A stretch of DNA of 64,000 nucleotides, taken from contig NZ_JAHEAG010000029.1 of NCBI RefSeq assembly GCF_018596315.1, positions 1 through 64,000 of the forward strand, given 5' to 3'. Below the pieces are notes generated by a model. The model was not told the origin of the DNA. It was given only the letters and a program-made list of their open reading frames with translations, and ran no database searches. The position numbers and the translations under genes are program-made. The first letter of the stretch is position 1. Every line of letters starts with the position of its first letter. The stretch is from Bradyrhizobium sp. SRL28. GTDB lineage: Bacteria > Pseudomonadota > Alphaproteobacteria > Rhizobiales > Xanthobacteraceae. Of the stretch, positions 9,401 through 16,874 are shown one piece after another.

Positions 9401-10029
9401 TGCCGCTGCCGTTGTTCAAGGCCGCCGTCGCTCGCGAGCAGCCCGACGAGAACGCCAAGCCGCTGCCTGAGATGCCGCTGCCGGAACAGGTGGTCGCCGA
9501 TTACCAGACGGTGCGGCTGTCGCTGAAGGGCCACCCGATGGAATTTTTGCGCGAGCGGTTCACCAAAGAGCGCGTCGTCGCCTGCCAGGACGTCAACCAC
9601 AAGAACGACAAGCGCCGTATCAGCTGCGCCGGCGTGGTGCTGGTGCGGCAGCGCCCGGGCAGCGCCAAGGGCGTCGTCTTCATGACGCTCGAGGACGAGA
9701 CCGGCATCGCCAATATCGTGGTGTGGCCAAAGGTGATGGAGCAGTACCGGAAGGAAGTGATGGGCGCCCGCCTCATCCTGGTGGAAGGCTATATCCAGAG
9801 CAGCCCGGAACACGTCACGCATCTGGTGGCGCAGCGGATGTTCGACCGCTCCCACGACCTGATCGGCCTCGCCAACGACGCGCCGAGCCGCAAGCATCCT
9901 GTACCGGCAGGCCCCGCGCTGATCGAACCGCTCAACGACGACCGCCGCGATCACCCGGAAAACCCTGCGCAAAAAATCCGCCACCCGCGCGACGTCCGCA
10001 TCCTGCCGCCGTCACGGGATTTTCACTGA
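6469..10029 (+). CDS. dnaE2: DnaE2, error-prone DNA polymerase III alpha subunit
   Basis: A 1186-residue C-family polymerase. The N-terminal PHP domain carries GIADHNTL; the catalytic palm has PDIDVDF with Asp393 and Asp395; the C-terminal OB-fold includes the VVFMTLEDETGIANIVVW segment. I chose the ATG at 6469, which overlaps the imuB stop as ATGA; an upstream start at 6445 would enlarge the overlap for no gain. Residues of about 861-915 are encoded by a dispersed palindromic repeat (9049-9212) inserted in frame in a loop before the DWADRIVAARKRRPF segment, so the protein is longer than usual. DnaE2 performs the damage-induced mutagenic synthesis of the ImuAB-DnaE2 mutasome. Confidence 0.95.
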   Translation: MNGPVNIPGYAEIGITTNFSFLRGGSDPRAYVHQASELGIPAIGIADHNTLAGVVRAYKELDNPEVKHKPKLLIGARLVFIDGTPDILVYPRDRAAYGRLCQLLTRGKRGDDITRIEKGECHLKLGDLLEFAEGQLLVLALPHRFDAASAQTILARLKNSRADGVWLAASLLYRGDDKRRLARLHHLALAAKVPLLATNEVLYHHPARRPLQDVLTCIREKTTIDAIGRRLEANAERYLKPPREMARLFRDLPEAIAETMRFANRISFSLDQLKYQYPDEPVPPGKTAQQHLEDLTWAGVDKYFGGEISDTLRATLRKELALIAELKYAHYFLTVHDIVHYARSQNILCQGRGSAANSAVCYVLGITSVDPTKVDLLFERFISKERLEPPDIDVDFEHSRREEVMQYVYRRYGRHRAAIIATVIHYRPRSAIRDVGKALGLTEDVTAALADTVWGSWGKGLNEMQIRQAGLDPQNAMVELAVELATELIEFPRHLSQHVGGYVLTQDRLDTYVPIGNAAMDDRTFIEWDKDDVDALSMMKVDVLALGMLTCIRKCFDLIADHKGARWELATVEQDDQKVYDMLCRGESLGVFQVESRAQMNMLPRLKPRTFYDLVIEVAIVRPGPIQGDMVHPYLRRRNGVEKENYPSPSPEHGSPDELYKVLHKTLGVPLFQEQAMRIAIEAAKFSPEEANGLRRAMATFRNVGTIGKFEDKMIGNMIARGYAPEFARNCFEQIKGFGSYGFPESHAASFAQLVYISSWLKHYHPDAFCCGLLNSQPMGFYAPAQIVGDARTNGVEVREIDVSYSFAQNTLEQGDGKYCAVRLGFRQIDGFSWVDADEERLKQLQASFRRTDATSRAGTVLPLPLVGEGRGGGVSASHTARVERVSPTRIASCDAIRPKSELRSSRPPQAGEVTSDWADRIVAARKRRPFTSLEEFARDTGLPKRALILLADADAFRSIGLDRRAALWAVRRLPDDVPLPLFKAAVAREQPDENAKPLPEMPLPEQVVADYQTVRLSLKGHPMEFLRERFTKERVVACQDVNHKNDKRRISCAGVVLVRQRPGSAKGVVFMTLEDETGIANIVVWPKVMEQYRKEVMGARLILVEGYIQSSPEHVTHLVAQRMFDRSHDLIGLANDAPSRKHPVPAGPALIEPLNDDRRDHPENPAQKIRHPRDVRILPPSRDFH
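9049..9212. repeat. Dispersed palindromic repeat inserted in frame in dnaE2
   Basis: The stretch holds facing modules of the CTCCCTCTCCCGCTTG / GACCCCCGCAAGCGGGGGAG type, and an inner hairpin at 9136-9161 with 11-bp arms (CGTATCGCATC) around a four-base loop. This is the make-up of intergenic repeats common in Bradyrhizobium, yet here it is translated without a stop as a low-complexity segment rich in Ser, Arg, Gly and Pro. The surrounding polymerase sequence resumes immediately after it. Confidence 0.75.
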
Positions 10030-10068
10030 GCCGAGCCAGGGCGTGGTGACAGCGATCGTTCAACAGAC

Positions 10069-11124
10069 TCAGTGCCGCACTTCGAGAACCATATTGAGTG
10101 GCGTTTCCGCGGCGCGACGGACCTGACTGAAACCGCCTGCCTTGATTACTTCGGTCAGTTTCGCCTGTCCGGCCTGGGCGCCGAGCGCCATACCCACCTC
10201 CTGCGACAGGGACACCGGTACGCACGCCATGGTCGAAAACGCATAGGCGACGCGTCCGAACGGCCCGAGATTGTCTTCCGTCGCGTCGCCCGCAAGCGGC
10301 TCCATCAGCATCCAGGTCCCGTCGGGCTTAAGCGAGCGGCAGATGTGGGCTGCGGCCCCCACGGGATCGCCGAGATCGTGCAGTACGTCGAAGCATGTCA
10401 CCAGGTCGAGATCCTTGGCGGAAAAATCCTTTGCCTTGGCCACCTCGAATCGAATGTTACCGGCACCGCCGCTCTGGCGCGCATAGGCCGTGGCGTGATC
10501 AATCGATGGCTCGTGGAAGTCGTAACCGACAAAGGTTGAGTTTGGGAATGCCTTCGCCATGATGAACGTCGAATAGCCCGTGCCGCAGCCGATATCAGCG
10601 ACCTCAGCGCCTCGTTCCAGTTTGGCTACTACGCCATTTAGAGCCGGCAACCAGTTTTGGACAATATTCGCGGAATAACGCGGTCGCAGCATCGCGCCGA
10701 TGGCGCAGAAAAGGCACCCCGCATGATCTCCCCAATCGATCCCGTCGCCGGACTTGAAGGCCTGTTCGACTAACGGTTGGGTCTGATACAGCGCCGCGAC
10801 AGCGTCAAATCCACCACCCGTGAAGAACGCACTTTCTTCATTCGCGAATACCATCGCTTGTTCCGGAGGCAACTCGAATCGTCGGCTGGCCGAGTCGTAA
10901 GTCAGATAGCCAGATGCCGCGCTTTGCGCGAGCCATTCGCGGGCATAGCGTTCGGAGATGTTTGCCTTCGCGGCTAGCTCTGCGCTGGTCATCGGGCCGG
11001 CACCGTCCATTGCCTTGTAGAGACCAAGACGTACACCGATGCGCATCAACGGCACGCTCGCCGCAGCGCCGAGATCGACTATCATCTTTCCGAGGAATTG
11101 CTGAAGTTTCCTTTCGTCAATCAT
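10069..11124 (-). CDS. Class I SAM-dependent methyltransferase with N-terminal winged helix
   Basis: A 351-residue protein of the type with an N-terminal winged-helix dimerisation domain (about 45-90, MTSAELAAKANISERYAREWL) and a C-terminal Rossmann methyltransferase domain. SAM-binding motif I is VADIGCGTGYSTF at about 175-187, followed by the acidic VGYDFHEPSI strand end and a DVLHDLGDP motif typical of this group. I chose the ATG at 11124, which has GGAGGA seven bases upstream, over 11145 and 11238. The FAD monooxygenase gene lies 225 bp upstream on the same strand, so both may act on one small molecule. The substrate is unknown. The 3' end converges on dnaE2. Confidence 0.85.
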   Translation of the reverse strand: MIDERKLQQFLGKMIVDLGAAASVPLMRIGVRLGLYKAMDGAGPMTSAELAAKANISERYAREWLAQSAASGYLTYDSASRRFELPPEQAMVFANEESAFFTGGGFDAVAALYQTQPLVEQAFKSGDGIDWGDHAGCLFCAIGAMLRPRYSANIVQNWLPALNGVVAKLERGAEVADIGCGTGYSTFIMAKAFPNSTFVGYDFHEPSIDHATAYARQSGGAGNIRFEVAKAKDFSAKDLDLVTCFDVLHDLGDPVGAAAHICRSLKPDGTWMLMEPLAGDATEDNLGPFGRVAYAFSTMACVPVSLSQEVGMALGAQAGQAKLTEVIKAGGFSQVRRAAETPLNMVLEVRH

Positions 11125-11349
11125 GATGTCCTCCCTCAACGTCATCGCAATGCGACCGTCGAAATTGGAGTCGGCATTCTTGTCAATTGGGCTCGAAATC
11201 GAGCGGGGATGCCAACGCTGTGCCGCCGAGGGGCGCAAAAAAACTCGCGTTGTCGAACGTCCGTCCCCAAGAGTTTACAGGCAGCATCTTGGCAGAAAAA
11301 CGAGTATCTTAATAGGGCAGAACCGACAGCGGAAAGCCGACGGTGCGCG

Positions 11350-12582
11350 TTACGATGCACTCGCCCTTTGAGTTCCCGTGGCTGCAGCGGCAAAGATCGC
11401 TTCGACGTTCTCAGGCGCAAAAAACTCCGTCGGCGATATCGTCCCAGCGTTCAAGCGCGCAAAGCCGTCCATGGCTGCCTGGTTGCCGTGAACCGCGCCA
11501 AGGATCCGCTGCAGCTCGGGTGGCGGCGGTTCGAGCGTTGCGAGGTCGCAGGTGAAATCGAACATCGCGTCAACGTCCGCGTCACGGATGCGCTGGTATT
11601 CACCCATGGCTTCCTCGAACGGCCGCGCGCCCGACAAGGATTGGTCGATTGCTCCAGTGCAGAGTTCGGCGTCGCGGAAGGCGTCGAGAATTCCCTGCGC
11701 CGTTATGAAGTCCCTATTATAGCCGGCGTCGCCGACGAGCGCCCAGCCGGGGCCGTAAGGCTTGCGAAAATAGTTCGGGACCGCAGCTCCAGCGAACGGT
11801 GCTTCGCGCGTCGCGCTCCGCAACCGCTTGGCAAAGTCCGGCGCCTGCTCGATGGCTTTCAGGTAATTGCCCTCGATATCCCGCTTGTTTTCCGCAAACT
11901 CCGCGTAAGGCCATCCGGCGATGACGAGCGTCAGGTCGTCATGGGTCGGCATTGCCGCAAACGCGCGCCTGTCACGGATATAAACCTCAAAGCGGCCGTC
12001 GGTGGGCAGTCCTCTCCAATAGCTGTAGTAACCCGCGCATAGTGGCGCCTTCTCGCGGTAGTGCTCAGGATGCACCGCCTCGCTCAGCATGGAGTGCCGG
12101 CCGTCGGCACCTACGATTATTTCGGCATATTCCGTAACAGTGCCGCCGTGCTTCGATCGGCCCTTGATGCCGACGACGCGCTCTCCTTCGACGATGATTT
12201 CCTCGACGACGAAACCCTGACGGATTTCCGCGCCGGCTTCGGCCGCGGCATCGACGAGCAGTTTGTCGAGGATGGTCCGCCGCGGGCAATAGGCGACGGG
12301 ATCCTTGTCCGTGCCGGGGGCGCCGGCAATGGTGAACGCGCCGAAGTCGAAGGCGTAGGTATGGATCGGCGGGCATCCGGTCGCCACCAGGCGGTCGAGC
12401 AGCCCCCATCGCGACAGCGCATTCACCGCGCGGGGATGCACGAGATGCGTCGACACGGTGTCGCTCGGAAATGAAGCGCGGTCGACCGCCAGCACCCGGT
12501 ACCCCTTGCGCGCCAGCAACATTGCGGTCGGCGAACCGGCGCAGCGCGCGCCCACGACGATCACGTCGAATGCCTTGTCCAT
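11350..12582 (-). CDS. FAD-dependent oxidoreductase/monooxygenase (PF01494-like)
   Basis: A 410-residue flavoprotein of the p-hydroxybenzoate-hydroxylase/geranylgeranyl-reductase fold. The dinucleotide-binding motif is near residues 8-22 (VIVVGARCAGSPTAMLLA), the DG motif is EIIVGADGRHS, and the second FAD motif is WALVGDAGYNRDFITAQGI. These proteins oxidise or halogenate aromatic or polyketide-like substrates; the substrate here cannot be read. The gene is divergent from the AraC-type regulator at 12752, with 169 bp between, and precedes the methyltransferase on the same strand. The arrangement suggests an inducible modification step followed by methylation. Confidence 0.88.
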   Translation of the reverse strand: MDKAFDVIVVGARCAGSPTAMLLARKGYRVLAVDRASFPSDTVSTHLVHPRAVNALSRWGLLDRLVATGCPPIHTYAFDFGAFTIAGAPGTDKDPVAYCPRRTILDKLLVDAAAEAGAEIRQGFVVEEIIVEGERVVGIKGRSKHGGTVTEYAEIIVGADGRHSMLSEAVHPEHYREKAPLCAGYYSYWRGLPTDGRFEVYIRDRRAFAAMPTHDDLTLVIAGWPYAEFAENKRDIEGNYLKAIEQAPDFAKRLRSATREAPFAGAAVPNYFRKPYGPGWALVGDAGYNRDFITAQGILDAFRDAELCTGAIDQSLSGARPFEEAMGEYQRIRDADVDAMFDFTCDLATLEPPPPELQRILGAVHGNQAAMDGFARLNAGTISPTEFFAPENVEAIFAAAATGTQRASAS

Positions 12583-12751
12583 CGAAATCTCCCAGCAAAA
12601 TTCTTCCGTGCCGGTTCATGGCGCCAGCGAGCTGACTGGCCGCAGCGGCCGGAACTCGTGGCTCGAATCTAGCGGGAAACCGAAGCCCCAACTTTGCCGA
12701 AACTCCGTGGTTCTTTGCAGCCCGTAGGGTCCACGTTCGGGAGCCAAGGCA

Positions 12752-13762
12752 ATGGATGCCCTATCGGAAGCTCTCGCGTCGGTGCACATGACAGGCGCCA
12801 TCTTCTACCACGCAGAGTGCACAGCGCCCTGGGGGTTCCAGGTGCCTCACCTGCAAAACGTCGCCCACGTCCTTGCTCCCGGAACCGAGCGCCTGGTCAG
12901 CTATCATCTGGTCACGGACGGGAAGGCGGTCGTGCGCTTCCCGGGCGAAGACGACATCGCCGTCGCTGCGGGCGATATCCTGATCATCCCCCACGGCGAT
13001 GCCCATACCGTTTCGAACGGCTCGCCATCGACCTACCTCGACAGCGGCGCTTCGATCGGCGAGTTCCTGGTCGGCCATCTGACCACGATGCGATTGGGCG
13101 GCGGAGGCGAGGTGACAAGGTTCGTCTGCGGCTATTTCGGCTGCGAACGTCATGCCGATCGGCTCTTCCTTGCCGGCCTGCCGCTGATGATCAAGATCAA
13201 CCTGCGGGGTGACCCGGCCGGCGAATGGCTGGAGAGCTCGGTTCGCCACCTTGTCTCGGAGGCTGGATCCGCGCGGCCGGGACAGGCGGTCCTGCTGTCC
13301 AAAATGGCGGAAGCGCTCTTCATCGAAACCATCCGCCGCTATATGGAGGCGTTGCCGCCGGAACAGACCGGCTGGCTTGCAGGTGCGCGGGATCCGGTCG
13401 TCGGCGGCGCACTGGCGCTGCTGCACCGAAAACCCTGTCATCATTGGACCGTGGAAGAACTTGCCGCCGAGGCCGGCGTGTCTCGCTCGGTCCTTGCCGA
13501 GAGGTTCTCCCGGTTTCTCGGCGAGCCGCCACTGACCTATCTGGCGCGCTGGCGATTGCAGCTTGCCGCGAGAATGCTGCAAACCACGCGGGAGGCCGTG
13601 ATACAGGTGGCCTCCGAGGTCGGGTATGACTCGGAGGCGGCGTTCAATCGGGCGTTCAAGCGCGAGTTCGGTATTCCGCCAGGACAATTCAGGAGATCGT
13701 GCGCCCGAGCGGACCTGATTGGAGGTAACGGACCAACTCGTATTCCCTCGGGCACGGCGTGA
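12752..13762 (+). CDS. AraC family transcriptional regulator with cupin ligand domain
   Basis: A 336-residue regulator. The first 200 residues form the cupin-type domain (PF12852-like): WGFQVPHLQNVAHVL, a VRFPGEDDIAVAAGDILIIPHG strand pair and CGYFGCERHADRLFLAGLP. The C-terminal 100 residues hold the two helix-turn-helix motifs of AraC proteins: WTVEELAAEAGVSRSVLAERF and AVIQVASEVGYDSEAAFNRAFKR, closing with GIPPGQFRR. It is divergent from the monooxygenase-methyltransferase pair, the normal position for the local activator; that pairing is inference. Confidence 0.92.
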   Translation: MDALSEALASVHMTGAIFYHAECTAPWGFQVPHLQNVAHVLAPGTERLVSYHLVTDGKAVVRFPGEDDIAVAAGDILIIPHGDAHTVSNGSPSTYLDSGASIGEFLVGHLTTMRLGGGGEVTRFVCGYFGCERHADRLFLAGLPLMIKINLRGDPAGEWLESSVRHLVSEAGSARPGQAVLLSKMAEALFIETIRRYMEALPPEQTGWLAGARDPVVGGALALLHRKPCHHWTVEELAAEAGVSRSVLAERFSRFLGEPPLTYLARWRLQLAARMLQTTREAVIQVASEVGYDSEAAFNRAFKREFGIPPGQFRRSCARADLIGGNGPTRIPSGTA

Positions 13763-13826
13763 GAGAAATCAAAAGGTATCCCGTGGAGCATGGGTTTTCC
13801 CACGATCCCGACCCGCTGGTTCCGAT

Positions 13827-14042
13827 CTACCAGTAAATCAATCCCCGTTGCGTCTTTCCGGCTCCACTTCTGGCAAATGCTGCCGCGAGCCTTTGCTTTT
13901 CGGCGCAATGTGCAGCCAGACTCTCGTATAGCCTTGCCTCCATAAAGGGGGTGTGTTCGCTGCTGCTGGATGCTGCATCGGCGGTGGCAGATATCAGCGC
14001 ACTGATTTGACGTATCAGCAGATCGTCTGTCGATGGCTGCAT
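13827..14042 (-). CDS. Small hypothetical protein
   Basis: A 71-residue frame starting MQPSTDDLLIRQISALISA. It is called because the ATG at 14042 follows an AAGGAGAAGG ribosome binding site at ideal spacing and the translation is balanced, with one amphipathic helix in each half (DLLIRQISALISATADAA; ARLYESLAAHCAEKQRLAAAF) rather than the Arg-rich text of chance frames. No family is recognised and no partner is evident; the gene converges with the AraC-type regulator. Confidence 0.5.
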   Translation of the reverse strand: MQPSTDDLLIRQISALISATADAASSSSEHTPFMEARLYESLAAHCAEKQRLAAAFARSGAGKTQRGLIYW

Positions 14043-14479
14043 AACCTTCTCCTTCGATCTCGGTCCGACGAGATCACTCCTGATTTCGGTTCACCGCAAG
14101 TCGGCAAATCACAGGAATCGCAAATGCCGGCTGCGACAGATTGCTCGCGCTTCACTTGGCTTCAGCAAGAAACCTGCGCATCCCCCGTAGCCGAGCCAGG
14201 CAGTGTTTTCGGTAAAGAATGCAATATTCTCGGTAAAGTATTTCGACGAGGTTCCACGTGATCGATCCCATGTCTGATCAAAGGATCACACTACGACGAT
14301 ATCGTTTCGGGATTTCTTCCTCGGCCGGGAAAATGGCTTCGCGGACGGCGCGGAATATTTCATGCCATCGCGAGCGGCGAAACAGCCTCACGGCGCGGTG
14401 ACTGTTATGCATCGTGCGCTGGATTGCTCCCGCCGGCTTGATCCCTTCGCGACCAGTCCCGGTACAATCGAACCTTGGC
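14043..14479. other. Long non-coding gap with a 21-bp-spaced direct repeat
   Basis: No gene is supported in these 437 bp. At 14209-14217 and 14230-14238 the nonamer TCGGTAAAG is repeated with a 21-bp period, two turns of DNA, inside an AT-rich stretch, which resembles a tandem regulator site. The promoter of the small gene ending at 13827 should also lie here. No downstream target on the plus strand is visible. Confidence 0.35.
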
Positions 14480-15013
14480 TCAATCCGACCTGGTATCGCT
14501 CTTGGTCTTGCTCTTGCGCTCGCTCTCGCCGTCGTCCTTGAGGTCGTCTTCGTCCTTGACCAGCGTCAGCAGCCTCAGCGTCAGGAACGTGAACACCGCC
14601 ACAGTCACCGCGACATCGTAGCTGCCGAGCCCGACGGAAACGCCGATCGCGCCGGTGGCCCACAGGCTCGCGGCTGTCGCCGTGCCCTGTACGGTCGTTC
14701 CCTGCTTGAGGATTGCGCCGCCGCCGATGAAGCCGATGCCGGTGATCAGGCCTTCGATCACCTTCGCCATGCCGTCGGGGGAATGCACCAGCAGATTTTC
14801 ACTGGCCTGCACAAATCCGCAGCTTGCCATGGCGACCAGCGGGAAGGTGCGCAAGCCCGCGCTTCGCGCCCGCTTCTCGCGGTCCCAGCCGATCGGAACG
14901 GCGAGGGCGAAGGCGGCTGCCAGTGCCACAAAATGAACGCCTATCTGAAATCTGTCCAAAGCTCGCCCTCGAAAACCAAAGCCCCGCGCCGGCGATAAAC
15001 CAACGCCCGTCAC
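14480..15013 (-). CDS. MgtC/SapB family inner-membrane protein
   Basis: The core carries the MgtC signature: FALAVPIGWDREKRARSAGLRTFPLVAMASCGF, followed by GLITGIGFIGGGAILKQGTTVQGTATAASLWATGAIGVSVGLG, with four to five membrane helices and a charged cytoplasmic tail of alternating Lys, Asp and Ser. Family members are linked to growth at low magnesium and to control of membrane ATPases. The ATG at 15013 gives 177 residues, but a TTG at 14959 with an upstream GAGG would give a more family-like N-terminus of 159 residues. It follows the seven-helix membrane gene by 30 bp and may share its transcript. Confidence 0.85.
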   Translation of the reverse strand: MTGVGLSPARGFGFRGRALDRFQIGVHFVALAAAFALAVPIGWDREKRARSAGLRTFPLVAMASCGFVQASENLLVHSPDGMAKVIEGLITGIGFIGGGAILKQGTTVQGTATAASLWATGAIGVSVGLGSYDVAVTVAVFTFLTLRLLTLVKDEDDLKDDGESERKSKTKSDTRSD

Positions 15014-15043
15014 GCGAAGCTTCAGCGGGCAACCGCGATGGAG

Positions 15044-16021
15044 CTACGGCGCCGCGTTCTTCCTCAACGCATCTGCCGCGGAAATGTTCACGGCCGGCAC
15101 GCCACCGTTCACACCATGACCAGCCGCCGCGTCAGGCGACACGCTCACGATCGGCGCCGCGGTCCGGTACTGCGGAAGATGATTTTCGAGCGCATAGAAG
15201 ACGCACAGCGCGAGGCTGGACCAGACCGCCAGGCTGAAATAAAGCGACATCCACGCGATCTCGTCCTTCCACTCGGCCAGATCGTGCGTCACGACCCAGC
15301 GCGTGCTGACGTCGCGCAGGCCCTCGCGGGGTGTCAGGCGCTTGTCGCCGTCGGCTTCTCCGGTCCGCCAGCGGTTCAGGTACATCGGGACGTCGATCGT
15401 CATCAGAAACGCCAGGAAGCCGGCAATGCCGGCAATGGCTGTGGCCAGGACCACGCGAACCGCACCGTTGAATTCCGGCAGCAGGCGGCAAAGACCTACG
15501 CCGATGATGAAGAAGGCAACCGCCCACAGCGAATTTTCGATGGCGTTGCCGAGATAGTTTCTGGTCAGCACCGCATACCATGACAGGCATTCCGCGATCA
15601 CGATCAGCGGTACGATCACCCACGCGGCATTCACGGTCGTTTCCGCCCCGGTCATCGTGCCGAGCTGGTGCAGGAGAATCGCCCATTGCGCCACAAAAGC
15701 GATCTCGGCCACCGTCGCCACCGACCGTCCGACCAGAACGCTCGACCACCAGGTGTCGAACAGGCAGATCCGCTGAACGTCCGCGCGCGGCAGGAACGAC
15801 CTGAAGGCGCAGCCGAACACATAGGCGGCACAGAAAAGCAGCATGACCCCGATGCCGGACGCACTGCCGGCAGCGCCGGCCGGCAGGACGGAAAGCTCGC
15901 GATACAGCACGAACCAGACGGCGATATTGACGCCGCTCACGAGCGTCAACAGGCCCCACCACCAGGACACGGGATTTGACCAGGCCAGGGACCCTGACCG
16001 CGCCTGCCATTCCAAACTCAT
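15044..16021 (-). CDS. Uncharacterised seven-helix membrane protein
   Basis: A 325-residue hydrophobic protein with about seven membrane spans: segments beginning SWWWGLLTLVSG, GIGVMLLFCAAY, SVATVAEIAFVAQW, AAWVIVPLIVIAEC, SLWAVAFFIIGVG, VVLATAIAGIAGF and WMSLYFSLAVWSS. A hydrophilic loop between spans six and seven (GEADGDKRLTPREGLRDV) and an Ala/Pro tail are the only large polar parts. The start at 16021 (MSLEWQARSG) has GGAG seven bases upstream; the longer frame to 16162 has none. I do not recognise a family. It lies directly upstream of the mgtC-like gene. Confidence 0.75.
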   Translation of the reverse strand: MSLEWQARSGSLAWSNPVSWWWGLLTLVSGVNIAVWFVLYRELSVLPAGAAGSASGIGVMLLFCAAYVFGCAFRSFLPRADVQRICLFDTWWSSVLVGRSVATVAEIAFVAQWAILLHQLGTMTGAETTVNAAWVIVPLIVIAECLSWYAVLTRNYLGNAIENSLWAVAFFIIGVGLCRLLPEFNGAVRVVLATAIAGIAGFLAFLMTIDVPMYLNRWRTGEADGDKRLTPREGLRDVSTRWVVTHDLAEWKDEIAWMSLYFSLAVWSSLALCVFYALENHLPQYRTAAPIVSVSPDAAAGHGVNGGVPAVNISAADALRKNAAP

Positions 16022-16303
16022 TCGCTGCTCCGCCGTAATCGAATTGACATCTGTTTGTAGTAATACTGTCACAGATGGCGGCAGGTCACGACAAAAATGC
16101 GTGTGGGCAACGGGGCAATTTGGGGGCAGGGACGGGCAGCACCGATGATCTCGCCAGCGCACAAGGACGTCAGAAGACTACCGAGGGTGAGCGCCGTCTT
16201 TGAATTTTGTTTGCGGGAGTTGAAGCCGGTGCTGACGCGGGGCGAGATGAAGCGATCGCAGCAAGGCGACAATTGACCTCGTCGCACCGGCCGTGTCGCG
16301 AAC

Positions 16304-16585
16304 TCAGGACAGGAATTTTACGCCGTAGGTCTTTCCGCGGCGCCAGACCACTTCGCACGACTGGCGCGTCGTATGTCCGGGCACCAGCGCCAATTCAAAG
16401 CTGTCTCTCACGTCCAGCGCAGTATCGGTCGCGATCTTGGCGCCGCCCGGCGAGACGTCCAGGACGAAGCATTCAATCTTCGTCATCCCGTTGTCGATCG
16501 TCAGCCATGTCGGCCGTTTGCGCAGCTCGCGCCGCGGTTCGCGCTGCACTTTTGTCCTTTGCTCGTCGACAATCATCGTGGCCAT
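16304..16585 (-). CDS. PilZ domain protein (c-di-GMP binding)
   Basis: A 93-residue single PilZ domain. Both ligand motifs are present: the arginine motif RRELR near residue 18-22 (RxxxR) and the DVSPGGAKI motif (D/NxSxxG) near 44-52. The rest follows the beta-barrel order, ending VVWRRGKTYGVKFL. It should bind cyclic di-GMP in the cytosol and act as a stand-alone effector; the partner is unknown. A diguanylate cyclase lies 24 kb away in this window, but no link can be drawn from that. Confidence 0.9.
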   Translation of the reverse strand: MATMIVDEQRTKVQREPRRELRKRPTWLTIDNGMTKIECFVLDVSPGGAKIATDTALDVRDSFELALVPGHTTRQSCEVVWRRGKTYGVKFLS

Positions 16586-16774
16586 CCGTCGTTGATACCC
16601 AGTCGGCTGGGTTTGAAGCAGGCCTTTAGAGTGAAGGCAATTTCGTAAACTTCCCTTAGTTTATCGTTTCAAATTTACCGGTTTACTTCGCGAGTTGTAA
16701 GGCGAGTTCTCGCAACCGTGCCCGTGCCGTCGGGTGCGTTGGGACGTAATTGTCTTCGCGGCCGTGCAAGAATT

Positions 16775-16865
16775 GTAGGGTGGGCAAAGCGTAGCGTGCC
16801 CACCATCTCAGTGCCGCTGCCGAGAGATGGTGGGCACGGCGCAAGCGCGCCTTTGCCCACCCCAC
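16775..16865. repeat. Dispersed palindromic element (GTAGGGTGGGCAAAG family), copy 1
   Basis: The outer ends are GTAGGGTGGGCAAAG and CTTTGCCCACCC. An inner hairpin pairs CGTGCCCACCATCTC (16795-16809) with its complement at 16824-16838. Two related copies are at 17691-17784 and 36163-36290. It lies immediately downstream of the SDR gene and could fold in its 3' mRNA end. Confidence 0.8.
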
Positions 16866-16874
16866 ACAACGTCC

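Noticed and set aside
13953..14261. A 102-residue plus-strand frame in the gap after the AraC-type regulator
   Set aside because: No ribosome binding site, and it runs antisense to the better supported small gene at 13827-14042; the text is not protein-like.
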